A stretch of 64,000 bases of DNA from Hymenobacter negativus (GCF_017571495.1 NZ_JAGETZ010000004.1:62001-126000), one strand, 5' to 3'; positions 10,401 through 18,793 are shown, counted from the stretch's first letter. Translations and numbers: made by a program. The notes: generated from the letters alone by a model not told the origin.

Positions 10401-10569
10401 TGCGGGGGCTTTGGGCCGCCGCGCCATGGGCATTGGCGTGGTAGGTGGGCTGCTGTTTGCTACGGCGCTCACGCTGTTCGTAGTGCCGGTGATGTACTCA
10501 TACTTCGCCACGGCCAAGAAGCATTCGGCTAAAAAAGCAGAAGCCAAGCCAGAGGCGGTAACGGCATAA
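7471..10569 (+). CDS. RND multidrug efflux pump, HAE1 (AcrB/MexF-like) family
   Basis: Inner-membrane proton-driven exporter of hydrophobic/amphiphilic compounds, 1032 aa, the normal size. It shows two repeats of six transmembrane helices with large periplasmic loops. The first helix covers about residues 10-30. TM4 carries the proton-relay Asp pair in SLVVDDAIVVLENI (D400 and D401, equivalent to AcrB D407/D408). The TM10 lysine is in GLVTKNGILIVEFANQ (K924, AcrB K940). The N-terminal IREYPSVDPP and TSYTGASADVIQSQITEPLEE segments are typical of HAE1 and not of heavy-metal pumps. Substrates cannot be predicted. It sits between its adaptor (6203) and its outer-membrane channel (10625), so the tripartite system is complete. 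Confidence 0.95.
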   Translation: MSLSSVSINRPVLAIVMSLLIVIFGAIGFRSLAIREYPSVDPPIITVQTSYTGASADVIQSQITEPLEEGINGIAGIRNLSSTSRDGASTITVEFDLDVDLEAAANDVRDKVSSAQGKLPRDVDPPTVSKANADSSPIILSYLSSSSRTLLELTDYANNVLKERLQTIPGVSEIRVWGERKYSMRLWLDPVKMAALGISPVDVQQALARENVELPSGAVQGQSTQLSLRTMGRLSSVEDFNNLIIRNDPTSLVRLTDVGYAELYPENDQTILRRNGIPMVGVMAIPQPGANQIAITDEFNKRMKQYQNDLPKDLKISTGFDNSVFIRASIAEVEDTIIEAFGLVVVVIFLFLRDWRSTIIPVVAIPVSLIGIFFVMDLMGFSINVLTLLAIVLAISLVVDDAIVVLENIYSRIEEGETPLEAAKNGSEEILMAVVSTTIVLAAVFLPVVFLSGITGKLFREFGIVLAGSVLISAFVSLTLTPMMCSKLLKKEETHNWFYRKTEPFFQALTNGYRDALITFLDRRYLAWGLVALTGVGIWFFMKTLPSELAPVEDRNRLSINATAPEGASFEYMDDYVNQLTKALTDSSRQDADNILTVTSPGGGSSGGAANSAIMRVLLKDPDQRPHSQQQLADILTGTVKKYTGARVSVAQDQSISSGGKGGSLPVGFVVQSQDFEKLTSAVPKFLEAAQADKTFSFVDVNLKFNKPELRVVIDREKAQTLGVSVQDISQTLQAGLSGQRYGYFIRNGKQYQIIGQVARENRNQPLDVRTLNVKSRDGKLVQLDNVIRLEEKSTPPQLYRFNRYNAATFSASLAKGKTLGEGIAAMQAIADKQLDDSFSTALTGQSRDFAESSSSVLFAFGLALVLIYLILAAQFESFRDPGIIMITVPLALSGALFSLWYFNQTMNLFSQIGIIMLVGLVTKNGILIVEFANQSVEKGADYMTGLIEGSAARFRPILMTSLCAVLGILPIALAQGAGALGRRAMGIGVVGGLLFATALTLFVVPVMYSYFATAKKHSAKKAEAKPEAVTA

Positions 10570-10584
10570 ATTATTTTCCAGAAC

Positions 10585-10612
10585 GTCGTGCTGAGCGCAG
10601 CCGAAGCATGAC
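10585..10612. repeat. Short palindrome, GTCGTGC/GCATGAC arms
   Basis: Imperfect inverted repeat with the core CTGAGCGCAGCCGAAGCAT, between the pump and the TolC-like gene. The same core occurs near 28055-28070 and 32962-32980. Member of the GTCATGC palindrome family. Confidence 0.55.
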
Positions 10613-10624
10613 CGCCTTTTTTAC

Positions 10625-12013
10625 ATGAAATTTCCCCAGCTTCTTCTTCTTTCACTGCTTCCACTCGCCAGCTTGGGCCAGCAGGTTCCCACGGCCCGGC
10701 CCAGCCAGCTGAAGCGGCCGGCTTCGGTGGCGACGGCTCCAGCGCTGTCGCTGCAGCAGGCTATTGCAGAGGCTTTGCAGCACAACTACGGCATCCTGCT
10801 TTCGCGCCAGGATGAGCAGATTGCTCAGAACAACGTCACTCGTGGCAATGCTGGCCAATTGCCCAACATCAGCGGCAACCTCACGCGTACTTTTAACAAC
10901 AACAATATTACCTCTCGGGTGGGCGACAACGACCCACGCGTGATAAACGGCGGCACTTCCAATCTCCTGAATGCCAACGTGACGCTGGGCTGGACCCTGT
11001 TCGATGGCTTGGGCATGTTCATCGCTTACGACCGGCTGAAAACCCTGCGGCAGCAGCAGCAGCAACTAACCCGCGCCACGGTGGAGGAAACGGTAGAAAC
11101 CGTGACCAACGCGTATTACGACGTGGTGCGCCAGGCCGGCAAAATTAACTCGCTGGAGGAAGCGCTGAAAATCGGTCAAGCCCGCATCGACCTCACCCAG
11201 GCGCAGGTAGATGTGGGGGTGAGCGCAAAGGTGGAAGTTCTGACCGCCCGCGTGGACTACAACGCCGACCGCAGCCTGTTTCTACAGCAGCAACAGGCCC
11301 TGGCCGCCGCTAAAATCACCCTCAACAACTTACTGGGCCGCACGCCACGCACCAACTTCGAGCCCTCGGACAGCCTGATGGTGAACCGCGAATTGCGCGA
11401 GGAAACCATCACGGCTGGCATCAAGGCCAACAACCCACGCCTGGCCCAGGCCCGGCTGGGCGTGGATGTAGCGGCCTATGACCGTCGCCTTATCCGTGCG
11501 TCGCGCTTCCCGCAAATCGGCCTCGTGACGGGTTACGGCACCAACCGCAACATCAACAATGCGCAGTTTATTACGTTGCCCACGGGCCCGGTACTCAGCA
11601 CCAGCACCAACACCACTACGGGCCTCAACTACGGCATCACGGCCTCTGTGCCCATCTTCAACGGATTTAACATTCGCCGCCAAGAACAAAATGCCCGCGT
11701 AGTGGAGGAGCAAAGCAAGCTTAGCCTGGCCCAAACCGACCTGCAGCTCGATGCCGACGCCGCTACCGCTTTCGCTCAGTACCAGAATTTCCTCCAGTTG
11801 CTCGAACTCGAAGAAACCAACATCCAGCTGGCCCGCCAAAACGTGGATATTGCCTTGGAGCGCTACCGCCTGGGTCTGCTCACGCCCTTGGCCCTGCGGG
11901 AAGCCCAACGCAACCAGCTCGACGCCGAAACCCGCCTGTTGGATATCCGCTACTCGGCCAAACAAGCCGAAATTGCCCTGCGCCGGCTGAGCGGAGAATT
12001 GGTAAGGGAATAA
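10625..12013 (+). CDS. TolC-family outer-membrane efflux channel
   Basis: Third component of the RND system. It is 462 aa with a signal peptide (MKFPQLLLLSLLPLASLGQ). Two repeats of the outer-membrane efflux (OEP) fold are visible. The first starts with LSLQQAIAEALQHNYGILLS and contains YYDVVRQAGKINSLEEALKIG. The second contains LAQARLGVDVAAYDRRLIRASRFPQIGL and ends with NVDIALERYRLGLLTPLALREAQRNQLDAETRLLDIRYSA in pieces typical of the family. It lacks a lipobox. About 55 bases separate it from the pump gene. Confidence 0.92.
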   Translation: MKFPQLLLLSLLPLASLGQQVPTARPSQLKRPASVATAPALSLQQAIAEALQHNYGILLSRQDEQIAQNNVTRGNAGQLPNISGNLTRTFNNNNITSRVGDNDPRVINGGTSNLLNANVTLGWTLFDGLGMFIAYDRLKTLRQQQQQLTRATVEETVETVTNAYYDVVRQAGKINSLEEALKIGQARIDLTQAQVDVGVSAKVEVLTARVDYNADRSLFLQQQQALAAAKITLNNLLGRTPRTNFEPSDSLMVNRELREETITAGIKANNPRLAQARLGVDVAAYDRRLIRASRFPQIGLVTGYGTNRNINNAQFITLPTGPVLSTSTNTTTGLNYGITASVPIFNGFNIRRQEQNARVVEEQSKLSLAQTDLQLDADAATAFAQYQNFLQLLELEETNIQLARQNVDIALERYRLGLLTPLALREAQRNQLDAETRLLDIRYSAKQAEIALRRLSGELVRE

Positions 12014-12018
12014 TACCC

Positions 12019-12217
12019 TCTGCCATTGCGAGCAAAACGCTGCAAACGCACTTCAGCGTAGCTAGTCCGTTTTCCCAGCTGATTAATCTACGGAAAGTGA
12101 GCAAGCCTGATAATGTAAAAAGCCCCGACTCTACGCAGAATCGGGGCTTTTTACATTATCAAGTTAGTCGGATTAGCTATGCTGACTTCGTTTGCAGGTT
12201 TTGCTCGCAATGACAGA
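12019..12217. repeat. Composite inverted repeat enclosing a bidirectional terminator
   Basis: The left arm 12019-12063 and right arm 12175-12217 are imperfect inverted copies, both containing CATTGCGAGCAAAAC then TGCAAACG. The terminator at 12109-12160 lies between them. The element fills the gap between two convergent genes. A decayed relative with nearly the same central hairpin is at 30937-31103. Confidence 0.65.
12109..12160. terminator. Bidirectional intrinsic terminator
   Basis: Perfect 20-bp stem (12109-12128 with 12141-12160) around a 12-base loop, core AAAAAGCCCCGA/TCGGGGCTTTTT. The A and T tracts allow termination from both sides, serving the TolC-like gene (plus) and the T9SS cargo gene (minus). 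Confidence 0.85.
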
Positions 12218-12224
12218 CGGGGCT

Positions 12225-13121
12225 CTATTCTTTTACGAAACGCTTGGTTTCGCTGCCGCTCTTGGTGGTAATCTTATAGTAGTACGTGCCAGTAGGCAGG
12301 TCGCTCAGATTCAGCGGCTGGGTATGAGGGCCTTTTTCGGCGTTGGGCTCGGTTAGCAGGGTGCGGAGCTTGTTGCCATTTTTGTCCAGCAAATCGACTG
12401 AAACCGGGCCGGCTTTCTTCACCTCGTATTCCAGCTGGCTAGTGGCGGTGGCGGGGTTGGGGTAGAAGCTGGTATTGCCCAGCGTGCGCTCGGTGGTAGT
12501 TGCAGTGGGTTCCATCAGCAGGAACATACTGGGCCGAAAGAAGTGACGCAAGCCTTTGGGACCATGCAGGTGGCCGTGGTCGGGCCTGTGGCTGCCGAGT
12601 TCTGCCATACGCTGCTGCTCGGGCATGGCATTTTTAACCACAATAGCGTTGATGTCGGTGCTCCACTTCTCCTTCTGAGGCTGCACTTCCTGAGCGAGCT
12701 GGGTGATGGCCCCGTCGTATTTCTGCGCCATCTGGGCCACGTTTAGCATGATGCTGTGGGTCTGGGACCGCAGCTCGTGCGCTTGCTTTTGCTGCGCTTC
12801 GGTGAGTGTGGGCCGGGTGGTCGGCCGCTCTCCGCTGGAGTTGATGCTGTGGCGCAAGGCCTGGCCCAGCTCCTTCAGGGCGCGGAGCTGGGCGCGGTAG
12901 GCGACCAGCTGGGCCTGGTCGGCGGCTGAGAGCTGAGGTTCCAACTTCTGCCGCTGCTGCCGCAACACGGGCAGCACGTTGGCTTCGACGTAGCTCCGGA
13001 CTTCGCGGCCCATTGGGTGATGGTCGCCCCGGTGCCGCCCGTCCCGCGCCACGCCAATGCTGCTGGTAGACAGCACTACCAGCAGCAACAATGCTATTGT
13101 GGTGAGTTTGCTTGGTTTCAT
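12225..13121 (-). CDS. Secreted T9SS cargo protein with a helical Spy/CpxP-like body
   Basis: The ATG at 13121 (codon 7 of the longer frame) begins a clear signal peptide (MKPSKLTTIALLLLVVLS), giving 298 aa. Residues about 25-190 are helical and rich in Q, R and H, with a segment resembling periplasmic LTXXQ proteins (LTEAQQKQAHELRSQ). Histidine-rich patches (RDGRHRGDHHPMG, HRPDHGHLHG) suggest metal binding, which is inference. The last 80 residues are a type IX secretion C-terminal sorting domain: NTSFYPNPATATSQLEYEV, DLLDKNGNKLRTL, LSDLPTGTYYYKITT. The protein is therefore probably exported across the outer membrane and attached to the surface or released. Confidence 0.85.
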   Translation of the reverse strand: MKPSKLTTIALLLLVVLSTSSIGVARDGRHRGDHHPMGREVRSYVEANVLPVLRQQRQKLEPQLSAADQAQLVAYRAQLRALKELGQALRHSINSSGERPTTRPTLTEAQQKQAHELRSQTHSIMLNVAQMAQKYDGAITQLAQEVQPQKEKWSTDINAIVVKNAMPEQQRMAELGSHRPDHGHLHGPKGLRHFFRPSMFLLMEPTATTTERTLGNTSFYPNPATATSQLEYEVKKAGPVSVDLLDKNGNKLRTLLTEPNAEKGPHTQPLNLSDLPTGTYYYKITTKSGSETKRFVKE

Positions 13122-13304
13122 GATGATGTAGTTAAACAATGAGTTATCTGCTTCCGGCCTTATAGACGCGGACTCCAGCGAGAGGTTTAAGCCGCCCGCT
13201 TTGCAGAAATAGCTTCAGCGTAAACTTTTCAATCAGCACACCTAATTGCCTGCATCAGGATTGCCTGCACCAGGCAGCCACTACCTCCGGCAATAGCAAC
13301 TGCG

Positions 13305-14570
13305 CTACTGCTTCAGGGCGCGCAGTTGCGTCAGGGCCTCCTGGGTTTCGCGCTGCTTGTCACCTTCTTTCTCCTCTTCGGAAGCCGGCGTTTTGGGAGC
13401 CGAGCCGAAGAAGGCTAGTATGTTCTCGCGCATGGCGGAGTTGGTCTTCTCAAACTTTTTATCAGCCAGCTTGCGCACCCACTCGCCGTAGGTTTCGTCG
13501 GCCAAGCCGTACTCGCCGGCGCGGGTAGGGTGGCCGGTATCAAAGTCCGAATTGACCAGATTGATGGGCACGGCGGCTGTGTCGGCGGGCTGGCGGCTGA
13601 TGTTGGCGCAGTAGCTGGCCATCACCTCCCGGAAGCTGGCCCGGAATACCTTTTGCGCCTCAGCCGAGGGCAGGCGGAAAGCAAAGGGCTTGAGCGGCCC
13701 AATCTTGGGCATCACCCGAATGAAGTACGACAGGATGCGGGCCCCAAAACCAGGCTCCTTGTATTCGGTGCCGTACTCCTTGCGGAATGCCTTGGGGTGG
13801 TTCCGCTTCATATAATCGCGCCGCCGGGCGCCGGGGCTGATTTTCATAATCTCCTTGCGCTTGTAATGCCAGGCTGCGCGGGCCGCCGTTGGAATCAGCT
13901 GGCTCACAGCAAACCGGAAGCTGGCAATGCTCAGGTCTACGTTCGCAATCACCTGGCCTAACTCCAGGCCGTATGTTTTCAGAAAAGCTCGCTCCAACGC
14001 CGCCTTGCTCACCTGGAAACCTATTTTTTGGTGGTAGTCCTGGCTGTGGTATTTGCCGCTAGCCAGCTGCACCACATCAAACGAAAACTCAAGCTGACCG
14101 TGCTGCACTTTGCCCTGTTCATAGGTCACCACGTCGCCATACTTGGCTTTCAAATCGGGATATACCATGGGCACGGCGCGGTTGGTACCCTCGGAATGAC
14201 CCTTGAGGTCGGCTGAATAGTGGGCCAGCGCGCCCAGCGCAAAGGCGTAGTCGTTGCGGTCCTGGGCTTCGGCCAGCAGGTTGTGCACAAAGTCGCCGGA
14301 GCGCACGTAGTGCGTTAGGTTCGTAAACAACACGGAGCCAAAAGGATAGTACCCCATATCCTGAATAATGGCCCCACCATAGGCATATGCTTTGGCGTCA
14401 ATCAGCTGCTGGGGAGTGGTGGTGGGGTAGCGCTTGAGAATGGCCGGCACTAGGCAACGCTCCCAGGTTGAGTCGATGTTGGCCTCGTGCGTCAGCACGG
14501 CGTACCCAGCAGCGGGCCGGGCGGCAACAGCCAGCAATAGCGCTAGCAGAAAAGAGTAAAATCGGAACAT
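13305..14570 (-). CDS. Zinc-dependent phospholipase C-like secreted protein
   Basis: The ATG at 14570 begins a signal peptide (MFRFYSFLLALLLAVAARPAAG), giving 421 aa; an upstream in-frame ATG would add 36 residues of poor composition. After cleavage the chain starts YAVLTHEANIDSTW, and it has a second histidine cluster in FALGALAHYSADLKGHSEGTN. This pattern matches the all-helical zinc-dependent phospholipase C / S1-P1 nuclease-like fold (Pfam PF00882 family). The basic middle (KRKEIMKISPGARRRDYMKRN) is not part of the catalytic fold I recognise. Substrate unknown; hydrolysis of phospholipids or phosphodiesters is inferred from family. Monocistronic on the minus strand. Confidence 0.75.
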   Translation of the reverse strand: MFRFYSFLLALLLAVAARPAAGYAVLTHEANIDSTWERCLVPAILKRYPTTTPQQLIDAKAYAYGGAIIQDMGYYPFGSVLFTNLTHYVRSGDFVHNLLAEAQDRNDYAFALGALAHYSADLKGHSEGTNRAVPMVYPDLKAKYGDVVTYEQGKVQHGQLEFSFDVVQLASGKYHSQDYHQKIGFQVSKAALERAFLKTYGLELGQVIANVDLSIASFRFAVSQLIPTAARAAWHYKRKEIMKISPGARRRDYMKRNHPKAFRKEYGTEYKEPGFGARILSYFIRVMPKIGPLKPFAFRLPSAEAQKVFRASFREVMASYCANISRQPADTAAVPINLVNSDFDTGHPTRAGEYGLADETYGEWVRKLADKKFEKTNSAMRENILAFFGSAPKTPASEEEKEGDKQRETQEALTQLRALKQ

Positions 14571-14668
14571 GAAGAAAACGGGTAAGCAGAACGTTGGCGG
14601 GCTTGCAACGATAAACCAGGGTGCTGCGTTGTCGTCGCCGGTCATGGCGGCTTTGGTGCACCAGCAGT

Positions 14669-14726
14669 AGCAAAGCAAACCGGCCCGGCCCGTCGCGCTG
14701 GACAGACCGGGCCGGTTTGCTTTGCT
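14669..14726 (-). terminator. Strong terminator of the arabinose operon
   Basis: Perfect 20-bp stem (14669-14688 with 14707-14726), AGCAAAGCAAACCGGCCCGG and its complement, with an 18-base loop, 12 bases past the araA stop. There is no long T run, so Rho-independent function is likely but not certain. Confidence 0.7.
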
Positions 14727-14737
14727 GACGGTTTCGC

Positions 14738-16228
14738 CTAGCGGCTACCGAAAGCTACCTCGTTGTAACGCAGCTCGTTCTTGAACGTGCGCAGCTTGGT
14801 ATCGGCGTCGATTATTAAGAACTCGATGCCGGCCATTTCGGCGAAATCTTCCAGGTATTCGGCGGTCAGGTTTTGGCTGTAGCCGGTGTGGTGGGCGCCA
14901 CCGGCCAGAATCCAGGCTGCCGCACCAACTGCCAAGCTAGGCTGAACTTTCCAGAGCACGCGGGCCACGGGCAGCTTGGGCAGGTCGGCAGCGGGCAGCA
15001 CGGCTTCTACTTCGTTCACAATCATGCGGAAGCGGTTACCAAGGTCCACAATGGTCGCGTTCAGCGCCGGGCCGGCGGGGCAATTGAACACCAGGCGGGC
15101 GGGGTCGGCCTTGCCGCCGATACCCAATGGGTGCACCTCCACTTTCACCTTGCCTTCGGCAATGCTCGGGCATATTTCCAGCATATGCGAGCCGAGTACC
15201 TGCTCGTTGCCGGGCTCGAAGTGGTAGGTGTAGTCCTCCATGAAGGAGTTGCCACCGGGCAGGCCGGCGCCCATCACCTTCATGGCGCGCACCAGAGCCG
15301 ACGTTTTCCAGTCGCCCTCGCCGCCGAATCCGTAGCCCTCCGCCATGAGCCGCTGCGTGGCGATGCCGGGCAGCTGGGCCATGCCATGCAGGTCCTCGAA
15401 GGTATCGGTGAAGCCCTTGGCGCCTTTGTCTTGTAGGAATTTACGCATGCCGGCCTCGATGCGGGCGGCTTCGCGCAGGCTGTCGCGCTGGGCACCGCCG
15501 GCTTTTAGGTCCTCGGCCAGCTCGTATTCCTGCTCGTAGGTGCGCAGCAGCTCGTCAATCTGGGCGTCGCTCACCTCGTTCACCACGGCCACCAGGTCGC
15601 CGATGCCGTAGGTGTTTACCTCGTAGCCAAATTTGATTTCGGCTTCTACTTTGTCGCCCTCGGTCACGGCCACGTAGCGCATGTTGTCGCCGAAGCGCAC
15701 GAACTTAGCGCCCTGCCAGTCGGCCCAGGCGCAGGCCACACGGCTCCAGATGCTGAGGCTCTCGTGTACCGCAGCGCTCTGCCAATGCCCCACTATGACC
15801 TTGCGCTTCAAGCGCATGCGGGCCCCAATGAAGCCAAACTCCCGGTCGCCGTGCGCCGATTGGTTGGTGTTCATGAAGTCCATGTCGATGTCGGCCCACG
15901 GAATGTCGCGGTTGAACTGCGTGTGCAAATGCGCCAGCGGCTTTTGCAGGATTTTCAGGCCGTTAATCCACATTTTGGCCGGCGAGAAGGTGTGCATCCA
16001 AGCAATAAGGCCCACACAATTTTCGGTGGTGTTGGCCTCCTGCATGAGCTTGTAAATCTCCTGCGGCGTTTTCAGAATGGGCTTATAGACAATTTTGATG
16101 GGCAGTTTCGTGCCTAGTTCCTCGGCAATCTGCTGGGAGTGGCGGGCCACTTCTTCCAGCGTTTCGGGCCCGTAGAGGTGTTGGGTGCCAGTGATGAACC
16201 AGGCTTCGTAATGCGAAATGTCAATCAT
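14738..16228 (-). CDS. araA: L-arabinose isomerase
   Basis: Converts L-arabinose to L-ribulose, first step of cytoplasmic arabinose catabolism. It has 496 aa, the usual length. The N-terminal [20 protein letters not shown] is the family signature. The metal-binding glutamates lie in [16 protein letters not shown] and [15 protein letters not shown], and the C-terminal histidine region is GGAHHTGYS. The start is fixed by this signature. It is the last gene of galM-araB-araD-araA. A palindrome lies between araD and araA, so the downstream gene may be expressed differently from the upstream ones. Confidence 0.97.
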   Translation of the reverse strand: MIDISHYEAWFITGTQHLYGPETLEEVARHSQQIAEELGTKLPIKIVYKPILKTPQEIYKLMQEANTTENCVGLIAWMHTFSPAKMWINGLKILQKPLAHLHTQFNRDIPWADIDMDFMNTNQSAHGDREFGFIGARMRLKRKVIVGHWQSAAVHESLSIWSRVACAWADWQGAKFVRFGDNMRYVAVTEGDKVEAEIKFGYEVNTYGIGDLVAVVNEVSDAQIDELLRTYEQEYELAEDLKAGGAQRDSLREAARIEAGMRKFLQDKGAKGFTDTFEDLHGMAQLPGIATQRLMAEGYGFGGEGDWKTSALVRAMKVMGAGLPGGNSFMEDYTYHFEPGNEQVLGSHMLEICPSIAEGKVKVEVHPLGIGGKADPARLVFNCPAGPALNATIVDLGNRFRMIVNEVEAVLPAADLPKLPVARVLWKVQPSLAVGAAAWILAGGAHHTGYSQNLTAEYLEDFAEMAGIEFLIIDADTKLRTFKNELRYNEVAFGSR

Positions 16229-16232
16229 AGAT

Positions 16233-16310
16233 GTAGCGCAGACTTTTAGTCCGCGAGTGAAGAAAATAGAATGGTGTTTCGTGCATTTGCGGACTAAAAG
16301 TCCGCGCTAC
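16233..16310. repeat. Inverted repeat between araD and araA
   Basis: Arms 16233-16255 and 16289-16310 pair as GTAGCGC(A/G)GACTTTTAGTCCGC; each arm also carries the smaller palindrome GACTTTTAGTCC or its complement. The right arm overlaps the araD stop codon. This motif type is a dispersed palindrome in GC-rich Bacteroidetes (from general knowledge). In this position it could form a hairpin in the polycistronic mRNA. Confidence 0.65.
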
Positions 16311-17008
16311 TGTTGCCCGTAGTAGGAATTCACGCCGTGCTTGCGTTCGTAGTGCTTGCGAATGAGGGCGTCCTTTAGGCGCGGCACTTCCGGGCGCAGG
16401 GTACAGCTGAGGTAAGCCATGCGAGCTACTTCTTCGAGCACCGCGCTGTTGTAAACGGCTTTGTCCACAGTTTTGCCCCAGGTGAATGGCGCGTGGTTGG
16501 CCAGCAACACCATCTCCACTTCGCTGGGCGAGAGGCCGCGGCGCTGGAATTCGTTGAGGATTTGCCAGCCGGTCTGGTGCTCGTAGTCGCCGGCTATCAT
16601 GTCGTCGCTCATTGGCGGCGCACAGGGGATATCGGCCGTGAGGTGGTCGGCATGAGTAGTTCCGAGAATCGGTATATCAAGCTGGGCCTGGGCCCAAGCG
16701 GTGGCGTAGGTGCTGTGGGTGTGCACAATACCGCCGATGTGCTCCCAGTTGCTGTAGAGCACAGCATGGGTTTTGGTGTCCGACGAGGGCCGCTTCTCTC
16801 CTTCCAGCACGTTGTTGGCAAAGTCAAGAATGACAATATCTTCCGCCTTCAGCAGCTCGTACGGCACACCACTGGGCTTAATGGCAAACACGCGGTTTTC
16901 GCGGTCTACCACGCTGGCATTGCCGAAAGTGAAGAGCACTAGCCCAAGCTTGGGCAACTGCATATTGGCCTCGTAGCAGGCTTGTTTAAGGGCTTGGTAT
17001 TGGCTCAT
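16307..17008 (-). CDS. araD: L-ribulose-5-phosphate 4-epimerase
   Basis: Epimerises L-ribulose-5-phosphate to D-xylulose-5-phosphate, linking arabinose to the pentose phosphate pathway. It has 233 aa, the class II aldolase/epimerase size. The zinc site is in VHTHSTYATAWAQAQ and TTHADHL, with a third histidine in LLANHAPFTWG. The N-terminal LVLFTFGNASVVDRE and AIKPSGVPYE phosphate-binding loop are as expected. The start overlaps the araB stop by four bases (ATGA), indicating translational coupling. Confidence 0.96.
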   Translation of the reverse strand: MSQYQALKQACYEANMQLPKLGLVLFTFGNASVVDRENRVFAIKPSGVPYELLKAEDIVILDFANNVLEGEKRPSSDTKTHAVLYSNWEHIGGIVHTHSTYATAWAQAQLDIPILGTTHADHLTADIPCAPPMSDDMIAGDYEHQTGWQILNEFQRRGLSPSEVEMVLLANHAPFTWGKTVDKAVYNSAVLEEVARMAYLSCTLRPEVPRLKDALIRKHYERKHGVNSYYGQQ

Positions 17009-18723
17009 GCGGATGTGATGGCAGGCGTTTCGGTTTCCATTACCGGCTCAGATTGGCCGGTGGTAGCATTCTCCACAAACTGGCCAAAGGCCTGGTATTG
17101 CGCGTAGCGGGCGGCATAGTCGGCCACGCGGGCCGGGTTGGGCGTGTAGGTTTCGGCGAAGCCCGAGCCTAACGCCTTTTGAGCCGTCTGCACATCGGGC
17201 TGGATACCGGCGGCCACAGCTGCGTACATGGCCGTGCCCAGCGCCGGCGCCTGCTCCGACACCGCAATTTTGATGGGCCGGTCGAGCACGTCGGCCAGCG
17301 TCTGCATCACGAATTGCGACTTCTTGGCCACGCCGCCGATGCCAATTACCTGCTTCACGGGAATGCCCTCAGCCTCAAACCGCTCCACAATCTGCTTTGA
17401 GCCATAGCAGATGGCCTCCACCAGCGCCCGGAAAATCTGGGGTGCGTTGGTCCCCATGGTCAGGTTCATCAGGGCACCTTTCAGGGCCTGATTGGCATCG
17501 GGAGTACGGCGGCCGTTCACCCAGTCGAGGGCCAGGACGTGCGACTCTTCAGGATTTACGGCAGCGGCGGCTTCGCTCAGCTTCACCAGCAGCGCGTCGC
17601 TCATTTCTTCGCGCAGGGCGGCTTGCAGCTCTGGAGTCAGGACTTTGGAATGCGGCAGCACATGGTGCAGCGGCCATTCTACCATGTTGCGGAACCAGGC
17701 CAGCAAGTCGCCGAAAGCCGACTGACCGGCTTCCAGGCCCAGCATGCCTGGAATCACCGAGCCATCCACCTGCCCGCAAATGCCCGCCACAAGGTGGTCG
17801 CCGACCTCAGCCGTTGGCGCTACCACAATATCGCAGGTGCTGGTGCCCATCACTTTCACCATCGAATAGGCCTCAATTTCGCCAGCAATTGCGCCGGCGT
17901 GGGCATCAAATGTGCCCACGGCCACCACCGTACTAGTGGTCAAGCCCAGGCGCCCAGCCCACTCTTCGGAAAGGTGGCCAGCCACCTCGTCAGAAGTGTA
18001 GGTTTCGTTAGATAATCGATTGCGTAAACCAGCCAGCTTTGGCTCGAGATGAGTTAGAAATTCCTCGGCGGGCAGGCCGTCCCAGCTTGCGTGCCACATG
18101 GCCTTGTGGCCAGCGGCGCAGCGGCTGCGCTTGCTGCTGGCCAACGTGCCGCCGGTGAGCAGCAGCGTGAGCCAGTCGCAGTGCTCCATCCAAGAGTATG
18201 CAGCTTCCGCCACGGCTTCGTCCTCCCGCAGAATGTGCGTAATCTTGGCCCAGAACCACTCTGACGAATAGATGCCACCCTCAAACTTGGTGAAATCCTC
18301 CCCGCCCCAAGTCCGGGCTTTGTGGTTGATTTCGGCTGCTTCGGCCAGCGCCGTGTGGTCTTTCCAAAGCACGAATAGCGCGTTAGGGTTCTCAGCAAAC
18401 TCGGGCAGCAGGCCCAGGGCTACACCGTCAGCATTTACCGGGCCGGGCGTCGAGCCGGTGGTATCCACCGCCAAACCCACGATTTGCGCTACGGGCACTT
18501 GCTGGGCCACACGGCGTACCACGGCTTCCAGGCCCTCGATGTAGTCGAGCGGGTGCTGGCGGAACTGGTTTTTGGTGGGGTTGCAGTACTGGCCGGTTTT
18601 CCAGCGGGCGTAGTTATGCACGGCCTGGGCCACCTCGGTGCCGGTGCGGGCATCAACCAGTAAGGCGCGCACGGAGTCGGTGCCGTAATCAACGCCAATG
18701 ACGTAGGCGGGGGTTTGTTCCAT
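17005..18723 (-). CDS. araB: Ribulokinase (FGGY family)
   Basis: Phosphorylates L-ribulose with ATP. The ATG at 18723 gives 572 aa and starts directly before the phosphate-1 motif GVDYGTDSVRALLVDA; the 17 residues upstream come from a low-complexity repeat and are not expected to be translated. Further FGGY features are WKDHTALAEAAEINH, GTFDAHAGAIAGE and the C-terminal GIGGVAKKSQFVMQTLADV. It overlaps araD by four bases. The 70-base gap to galM carries the tandem repeat at 18731-18782. Confidence 0.96.
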   Translation of the reverse strand: MEQTPAYVIGVDYGTDSVRALLVDARTGTEVAQAVHNYARWKTGQYCNPTKNQFRQHPLDYIEGLEAVVRRVAQQVPVAQIVGLAVDTTGSTPGPVNADGVALGLLPEFAENPNALFVLWKDHTALAEAAEINHKARTWGGEDFTKFEGGIYSSEWFWAKITHILREDEAVAEAAYSWMEHCDWLTLLLTGGTLASSKRSRCAAGHKAMWHASWDGLPAEEFLTHLEPKLAGLRNRLSNETYTSDEVAGHLSEEWAGRLGLTTSTVVAVGTFDAHAGAIAGEIEAYSMVKVMGTSTCDIVVAPTAEVGDHLVAGICGQVDGSVIPGMLGLEAGQSAFGDLLAWFRNMVEWPLHHVLPHSKVLTPELQAALREEMSDALLVKLSEAAAAVNPEESHVLALDWVNGRRTPDANQALKGALMNLTMGTNAPQIFRALVEAICYGSKQIVERFEAEGIPVKQVIGIGGVAKKSQFVMQTLADVLDRPIKIAVSEQAPALGTAMYAAVAAGIQPDVQTAQKALGSGFAETYTPNPARVADYAARYAQYQAFGQFVENATTGQSEPVMETETPAITSA

Positions 18724-18730
18724 TGATAAT

Positions 18731-18782
18731 GAGGAATGAAGAATGAGGAATGAAGAATGAGGTCCGTCTTTCATTCTTCATT
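18731..18782. repeat. 14-bp tandem repeat with 12-bp hairpin
   Basis: Two copies of GAGGAATGAAGAAT (18731-18758) are followed by a hairpin: AATGAAGAATGA (18749-18760) pairs perfectly with 18771-18782. It sits in the galM-araB gap immediately ahead of the araB start. A related purine-rich stretch without the hairpin occurs at 26960-26992. Confidence 0.6.
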
Positions 18783-18793
18783 AAGCGAAGCGT

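Noticed and set aside
18731..18782. Possible CRISPR-like repeat
   Set aside because: Only two directly adjacent 14-base units with no spacers and no cas genes in the window.
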